Assembly (NCBI RefSeq): GCF_008831285.2
Contig: NC_045141.1
Location: forward strand, 18,782,848-18,846,847
Direction: 5' to 3'
DNA: 64,000 nt
Source: Nymphaea colorata
Taxonomy: Eukaryota; Streptophyta; Magnoliopsida; Nymphaeales; Nymphaeaceae
In this document: piece after piece, positions 60,312 to 64,000 of the stretch
Layout: the number at the start of each line of letters is the position of its first letter
Position numbering within the stretch: the stretch's first letter is position 1
The notes under the pieces: generated by a model
What the model saw: only the letters and a program-made list of their open reading frames with translations
Told to the model about the DNA's origin: nothing
The model's database searches: none
Program-made: the position numbers and the translations under genes

Positions 60312-60828
60312 TAACGGCTTTGTTGTAGTTCGTAACATTTTTGGGTGCAAACTGAAGCAGTAGTTGGTCCGTTATGTAGAATCAGGGATTCAGTTCAGTT
60401 CTGAGCCAGGTCATTAGATTCGGCACTGAAAAAAAGTTTAAAACTGGGATCCAAGATCTTATACGGTGAATGGGTGCTCCCAAATGGGGATGGAGTAACT
60501 CTCCAAGTATGTGAGAAATGATTTGAATTTTGAACCTAACTTGTTCCTGTCTAAGATTTTTATAAATTTTCAAGGTTCCATATACCTGCATGTCAGAATA
60601 TTGGTTGTCTTGAAGTTAGATATGGGGCAGATTTGGATCCACTATACCTTAGAACTGGATAAAGGCCTAATGACTGCATAAATCTGTGATTGATCAGAAT
60701 TCATATCCACTATTAGATCTGCGATAGTGTTCAAATTTAAAATGTTGCAGCCAGAAAAATGAAATTGTTCAAATATAAAACACCTAGTAATTGTATATAA
60801 ATAGTTAAATGTAGAACCGACAAACGTA

Positions 60829-60899
60829 GCGCATCTGGTGTAGTGGTATCATAGTACCCTCCCACGGTACTGACCGGGGTTCGATTCCCCGGATGCGCA
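60829..60899 (+). tRNA. tRNA-Gly (CCC)
   Basis: 71 bases fold into a cloverleaf. The acceptor stem GCGCATC pairs with GATGCGC, the discriminator is A, the anticodon loop CTCCCAC carries CCC at 60861-60863, and the T arm is CGGGG-TTCGATT-CCCCG. A TATATAAATA stretch and CAA lie upstream and a T6 terminator downstream, as usual for plant Pol III tRNA genes. CCA is not encoded. Confidence 0.96.
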
Positions 60900-62674
60900 A
60901 TACACTTCCCTTTTTTCGTTTCTTTTTTCTTTCCTACCAACTTCACTTGGAGTTCCGCCGTAGCATTTTCCCAATAAAAATTCTTCCTCAAATATTTGCC
61001 TAAAGCCTTGTAGCTGAAACATTTTGCAACTTCAATGGGAGCCCTTGTAATCAGGGGCTTCAATGATATACGTTAGAAAACAAGCCCTACTAAGACCACT
61101 GATCTTTTCATACTGAGCAGCAACTGCTTGTTGTCCGAGTTTTTTCATGATCTTGTCCTTAGAGGTTTGGAGGGTTCGAACTTAGTTGCATTGTTGTTAT
61201 TAATAGAGCCTAAACTTAGTCGCATTATTGTTACTATTATTCTTAAGAGTGAACGAAGAATCAGGTCAGACAATGTGCCTTCTTAAATGTGAAAACCTTA
61301 GAGACCTCCAGTCACCATGCTTTATATATCCCTTATCATCGTTACGCTATTAATCGCCATTAAGTGTTCAATCAACATACATTGATTTGCATTCGAGTCA
61401 TTGCATCTCGGGTTAGTTTTTGATATTGGCTAGCTTTTGAAGTTGGTGGACTCTTTTAAGGTTGCGTTTGATAGTCTTCAATCTTAGATCTAAGGCTGCA
61501 TTAAAAACTGTGCTTCCTAAGATCTTCAATTTAAATGAAGTGAGGATCTCTATAATGTGGATATTAAATCCACCTTACATGTTAAAACCATGGATTTACA
61601 TGTTAAAACCATGGATTGAAGGTCGGATGGGAGGCGATCTGATCTTAAATCCATGGATTTGAGCTCCTAGGAATCTCACATCACAATAGATCTCAAATTC
61701 ACAGTGAAACAATGCACATAAAGTTTCATTTCACCATTAGCTGGTGGGCCTCCTGTTTTTGAATTAAAAATGAGGTTGGTTTATGTAAGTTAGGGATGCC
61801 AACGGATTAGATTTGAATCGAATGTATTTTTAACAATATCTGCTTTTTTGGTTCAGTTTTGCATTCAGATTTGAATGCAAATAAAAAAAAAAGTCATATC
61901 CAAATCCAATATATGAGTGTCCATCTGAATCTGACTCTGAATTTTAACTAAATTTATCTGACTTTCTAAATGTAAGGGCATTGGATGTAGCATGTTTATT
62001 TAAAACTAAACCCGAATCTGAATTCAACTGGATGTTTATATACATCCGAATTCGAATTCAATTGGATGTCATTTCTTAAATCCGGATTAGATTTGATTTT
62101 TTTATCGAATATTAAACCTGTTTTTTATATACAATTTTTTTTGAAACATTTCCGTCAGATATCTAATTCAAATCAGATATATTTGACAACCCTATGTAAC
62201 ATATGATCAAGAGCCCCGGTGGACCCAATTTGTTCCCCGGAGTTTTAGAATCATCCTTTGTTCAACAACTGGGCCTTGAGTCTCTTTACTTAGTGTCCCT
62301 CAATAAAAAAGTTCTAGCTCTACTACTGCTGAAAAAAATTCAATTGCCTCCTATTGTTATGGGTTAAAGGAATAGTTCTCAAAAAATTTCAATTGTCTCC
62401 TATTGTTATGGGCACGAATTGCTACACATTTCATCATACATCCAAGTAAATGAATGAAATTGATGTCATATCACCTATTTATTAAGTTGAAGCAATCCGG
62501 TGACATAGTTCGGGAGCTATTGAGAAACACTAAATCTACAATAAAAATGCATAAATGAACATCATACTAACTGAACTTTGTTCCACAAAGCCTAAGCAAG
62601 GAAGAAACCTTACAAAAGATGCAAAGTGGAGATCAAAGCAGTGGAGTGTATTCTTATTCTGATGATGATTAGCA
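60900..62674. other. Intergenic spacer
   Basis: AT-rich, with a short tandem duplication at about 61578-61616 ('catgttaaaaccatggatt'). No gene is recognised. Confidence 0.5.
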
Positions 62675-63508
62675 TCATCCGTTCAATGGTTTTAGATGAG
62701 ATCCAATGGTGAAACCCCCGTCGATCACAAGGTTATGGCCGCTGATGTACTTGGAATCATCACTGGCAAAGTACAAGGCGGCCTCTGCGACGTCCTCTGG
62801 CTTAAGATTCATCCCTTTCAAGAACACATGCTTGTTGGTTTCAGTGTAGAACTGAGATTCATCGACACTGTTCCCTCCGGTGAACAGAGGAGTCAAGACT
62901 GCATATGGGGACACGCAGTTGACTCTGATGCCAAACTCCCCCAGGTCCACCGCCATGCTCTTGCACAGGCCGGCAACCGCATGCTTCGACGTGCAGTAGG
63001 CGTGGCGCGATCGGCCGGCCTTCACGGAAGCCACGCTCGCCGTGAAAATTATGCTGCCTTGCCTCGCCGGAATCATGACCCTGGCGGCGTGCTTGGCTCC
63101 GAGGAAGCCACCGACCACGTTGACGCTCAAGACCCTCTCGAACATGGATTTCTCGATATCCGGCACGCTGGGGCACGACGGGCCAATGATGCCGGCGTTG
63201 TTGTACATGATGTCGAGCTTGCCGAACTTTGCGACGGTGCCATCGATGGCACCGGCCACGTCTTGTTCGATGGTGACATCGCAGTGGAAGTACATGGCGT
63301 CGTCACTGCCGTCGGAGCTCATTTCACGGCAGGCTTGCCGGCCAAGCTCGTCTTGGATATCGGCGATCACTACCTTGGCGCCGTGGCAATGGAACAACTT
63401 GGCAGTGGCCAGACCGATTCCGCTAGCTGCACCAGTTATAAGCGCTACTTTGCCTTTTAATCTGCAATCAGAGGGTTCATTTTTGAGTTCCATCGAGAGT
63501 TCAGTCAT
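62675..63508 (-). CDS. NAD-dependent short-chain dehydrogenase, secoisolariciresinol-dehydrogenase-like
   Basis: Classical SDR, plant SDR110C type. The NAD-binding TGAASGIG is at 25-32, the acidic residue selecting NAD at Asp50, NNAG at 103-106, and the catalytic Ser158, Tyr171 and Lys175 in YCTSK. From 63508 the protein has 277 residues, the usual length. Family members oxidise lignan, xanthoxin or monoterpene alcohols; the substrate here is unknown. The 5' end is uncertain. A strong acceptor (ttgcag at 63467-63462) lies where many relatives have an intron just before the R/K-L-x-G-K-V block, so an upstream exon beyond the window is possible. An alternative ATG is at 63493. Confidence 0.85.
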   Translation of the reverse strand: MTELSMELKNEPSDCRLKGKVALITGAASGIGLATAKLFHCHGAKVVIADIQDELGRQACREMSSDGSDDAMYFHCDVTIEQDVAGAIDGTVAKFGKLDIMYNNAGIIGPSCPSVPDIEKSMFERVLSVNVVGGFLGAKHAARVMIPARQGSIIFTASVASVKAGRSRHAYCTSKHAVAGLCKSMAVDLGEFGIRVNCVSPYAVLTPLFTGGNSVDESQFYTETNKHVFLKGMNLKPEDVAEAALYFASDDSKYISGHNLVIDGGFTIGSHLKPLNG

Positions 63509-64000
63509 TTGTTCTATCAGATGATAAATTGCAGCTACTTTAAAAGTGTACTTGATCTGGTTTCTACTGTTCTTATTTTTAAATTTTAAAGTGAATTTCC
63601 AATTTTTTATCTTCAATTCACGTTCTTTACTAAAGAAAACAGTGAAATCTTCTTTGGGTACAAGAAATTTTTACACAAAATCTCTCATAAACTGATTTGT
63701 TTCGTCATGAAAGAAGTTGGCTACAATCACATTCACCCCATCTCTCTCTCTCTCTCTCTGTCTACAATGTAAAGAAAAAGAAGGGATATTTGGTGGAAGA
63801 TCTCAGAATTTCTGGAAATCTTGGCATGTTTTTTCTAGATATGTAGCATGATTGACAAGCAATCTGTTCTATTGTTTTCTATACCATTCTAGTTGAAACA
63901 GGGGGACCCCCATTTTTGGTAGGTGAGGCAAGCAACTGAAGATTAGTAAAAGAAACCAAACAAGAATAGAGAAACCAGTACATTGAAACACAGTTGGAAG
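63509..64000. other. Upstream of the dehydrogenase gene
   Basis: AT-rich, with a (TC)n tract at about 63740-63760. It is either promoter/5' UTR or the first intron of the minus-strand gene. I could not find a convincing first exon. Confidence 0.4.

Noticed and set aside
60737-61063. 108-codon minus-strand ORF
   Set aside because: It runs across the tRNA-Gly gene on the opposite strand and has no recognisable domain.
62696-63460. 254-codon plus-strand ORF
   Set aside because: It lies entirely antisense to the SDR coding sequence, whose motifs and codon pattern are clear. The plus frame has no recognisable domain and is open because of GC-rich codons.

Overview
The window is nuclear DNA of a flowering plant. 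It has GT-AG spliced genes with typical plant products: an ER Hsp70 (BiP), a D-type CDK-activating kinase, a thylakoid-lumen pentapeptide protein and a plant-type short-chain dehydrogenase. It also carries plant LTR-retrotransposon and endogenous pararetrovirus (Caulimoviridae) DNA and AT-rich intergenic spacers. The species cannot be named from the sequence.

Layout: 1-4.3 kb is an AT-rich spacer with repeats. 4573-9267 (+) is a complete 8-exon BiP gene, with a near-perfect plant unfolded-protein-response element upstream. 11231-53216 (-) is a CDKD (CAK kinase) gene whose seven exons encode an uninterrupted 425-residue protein spread over 42 kb. 55016-58777 (+) is a 4-exon thylakoid-lumen pentapeptide-repeat protein gene, 60829-60899 (+) is tRNA-Gly(CCC), and 62675-63508 (-) is a secoisolariciresinol-dehydrogenase-like SDR.

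The CDKD gene is large because two introns are packed with mobile DNA. Intron 6 (about 24.9 kb) holds viral block A (11901-27541, lineage 1) and a young Ty1/copia element (30511-35861; identical 251-bp LTRs, 5-bp target duplication). Intron 4 (about 12.9 kb) holds viral block B (38065-47730), from a second, diverged lineage of the same virus group. Both blocks come from a badnavirus/tungrovirus-like pararetrovirus. The shared plan is: TGACG-rich (lineage 1) or other promoter, TATA box, leader, tRNA-Met primer site, one small coiled-coil ORF, a large polyprotein (movement, capsid, CCHC plus second Cys-rich motif, protease, RT, RNase H), then a 3' ORF overlapping the polyprotein end.

The blocks are built as opposed, nearly identical copies. 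Block A contains indel-free inverted arms of 1478 bp around a 729-bp loop, and block B has indel-free arms of 2177 bp. Transcription through CDKD would therefore produce long double-stranded viral RNA. My main hypothesis is that these intronic arrays act as natural hairpin-siRNA loci driven by an essential host gene. The second main observation is the 3' overlapping ORF ('ORF4'). It is open in all six copies, lies in the same relative frame in both lineages, and starts two bases after a conserved splice-acceptor-like sequence. Conserved donor-like sites in the leader would allow a tungrovirus-style spliced mRNA.
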